Below are positions 63,588 to 64,000 of a DNA stretch of 64,000 nucleotides, one piece after another. This DNA is from AWTP1-13 sp963840445 (GTDB lineage Bacteria; Pseudomonadota; Alphaproteobacteria; Rhizobiales; Hyphomicrobiaceae), in the NCBI GenBank assembly GCA_963840445.1, contig CAWIZC010000032.1, forward strand, positions 1-64,000, given 5' to 3'. The notes beneath the pieces are model-generated. The model saw nothing but the letters and a program-made list of their open reading frames with translations. It searched no databases and had not been told where the DNA came from. The position numbers were made by a program, and so were the translations under genes. Each line of letters starts with the position of its first letter. Position 1 is the first letter of the stretch.

Positions 63588-63881
63588 ATGTACAAAATAC
63601 TTTCCGCTGCTGCCGCGACGGTTGTGCTCAGCTTGGCTGTCGCTCCGGCTTCAGCCATGCCCGCTGGCGTGCAAAGCGCGCAGATCGGGGTCGAGCAATC
63701 GACCGCACAGCCAGTGGCCTATCGTCGGTGCTGGTACGAAAACGGCCACCGCCACTGCCGGCGGACCGTGACGCGCTACTATTACGATGATGGCTATTAC
63801 GGCTATGGCCCCGGCATCAACCTGTACTTCGGTGGCGGCGGCGGCCACCATGGCGGCCATCACGGCGGACACCGCCGTTGA
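63588..63881 (+). CDS. Small secreted Gly/His/Tyr-rich protein
   Basis: A 97-residue secreted protein: signal peptide MYKILSAAAATVVLSLAVAP, then ASA; YRRCWYENGHRHCRRTVTRY, with a cysteine pair that could form a disulfide; DDGYYGYGPGINLYF; and a tail of GHHGGHHGGHRR. Such YxxCWxxxG-HRHC small proteins are common in alphaproteobacteria. The His tail could bind zinc or nickel. GAGGAG lies before the ATG at 63588. It is divergent from the phosphatase operon with about 310 bases between. Confidence 0.8.
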   Translation: MYKILSAAAATVVLSLAVAPASAMPAGVQSAQIGVEQSTAQPVAYRRCWYENGHRHCRRTVTRYYYDDGYYGYGPGINLYFGGGGGHHGGHHGGHRR

Positions 63882-63895
63882 TGGATGGCCGCCCG

Positions 63896-63920
63896 GGCGG
63901 GCCAGCTTTGCTAGCCCGCC
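63896..63920 (+). terminator. GC-rich hairpin after the secreted-protein gene
   Basis: GGCGGGC (63896-63902) and GCCCGCC (63914-63920) pair around an 11-base loop, 14 bases after the stop. No T tract follows, so factor-independent termination is uncertain, but the position fits. Confidence 0.45.
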
Positions 63921-64000
63921 TGTCCGTGGCCTCTGTTGTCAACGCGAACCTGCGGCACATCTCGGCTCCGGCAGGCTCGCGCTTTGCAAATGAGGGAGTT

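Overview
The window looks like chromosome of a GC-rich alphaproteobacterium, most likely a Hyphomicrobiales/Bradyrhizobiaceae relative. Markers for this are a rubrerythrin-VIT iron exporter (MbfA) gene, an Omp25/31-like beta-barrel, a short H-NS-type protein ending in the NTWTGRGR-PLW signature, SPW-repeat and NIPSNAP proteins, and an orphan TRAP (DctP) binding protein. No rRNA, complete tRNA or CRISPR array is visible. No replication origin is visible either.

Layout. 1-7.5 kb: after a broken HTH gene comes a compact six-gene operon for a membrane complex related to complex I and hydrogenase-4. Its large subunit has lost three of the four NiFe-ligand cysteines, so it is an Ehr-type complex rather than a hydrogenase. 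7.6-13.6 kb: a worn region of small genes and truncated remnants (HxlR/SCP2, patatin, helicase-like, metallo-beta-lactamase), with a nested inverted-repeat element at 12.33-12.42 kb. 14-19 kb: an MFS transporter with a small membrane protein, a hairpin containing a tRNA 3'-end-like sequence, a frameshifted mbfA, and two duplicated secreted proteins with an EF-hand-like loop. 19.4-23.2 kb: a DctP-type binding protein translationally coupled to a PAS-GGDEF-EAL membrane protein. 23.2-33.2 kb: LysR and recombinase fragments, SnoaL-like and cupin genes, a plasmid-type topoisomerase III, an HD-domain protein, then frameshifted membrane, band-7 and AmrS radical-SAM genes and a carboxymuconolactone-decarboxylase-like gene.

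34.4-42.2 kb: a DUF6745 gene with a small partner, an IS3 OrfA stub fused to a ParA gene with unusual active-site residues, SPW and NIPSNAP genes, a VOC-membrane-coiled-coil fusion, a two-gene unit whose first product ends in Gly-Gly and looks beta-grasp-like, and a truncated serine resolvase. 42.5-52.7 kb: two c-type cytochromes, H-NS, an adenylate cyclase with TPRs, TPR and response-regulator scraps, a frameshifted DUF3857/transglutaminase/TPR gene and an outer-membrane barrel. 52.9-58.5 kb: an IS3 OrfB fragment lying between a truncated DUF1963 gene and a truncated tyrosine recombinase, followed by DUF488-like, XRE, membrane and zinc-ribbon genes. 59.1-63.9 kb: an operon of alkaline phosphatase, a DUF3299-like exported protein, an ABC ATPase and an FtsX-like permease, with a divergent small secreted Gly/His-rich protein.

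Two themes stand out. First, several intact, tightly coupled operons (Ehr complex, TRAP-GGDEF/EAL, phosphatase-ABC) encode membrane energetics, signalling and transport. Second, they are separated by accessory DNA with about twenty broken genes, many by a single-base shift, together with recombinase, resolvase, IS3, ParA and topoisomerase remnants. This is what eroded integrative elements look like. Indel errors in the assembly cannot be excluded for individual frameshifts, but long intact genes lie among them.
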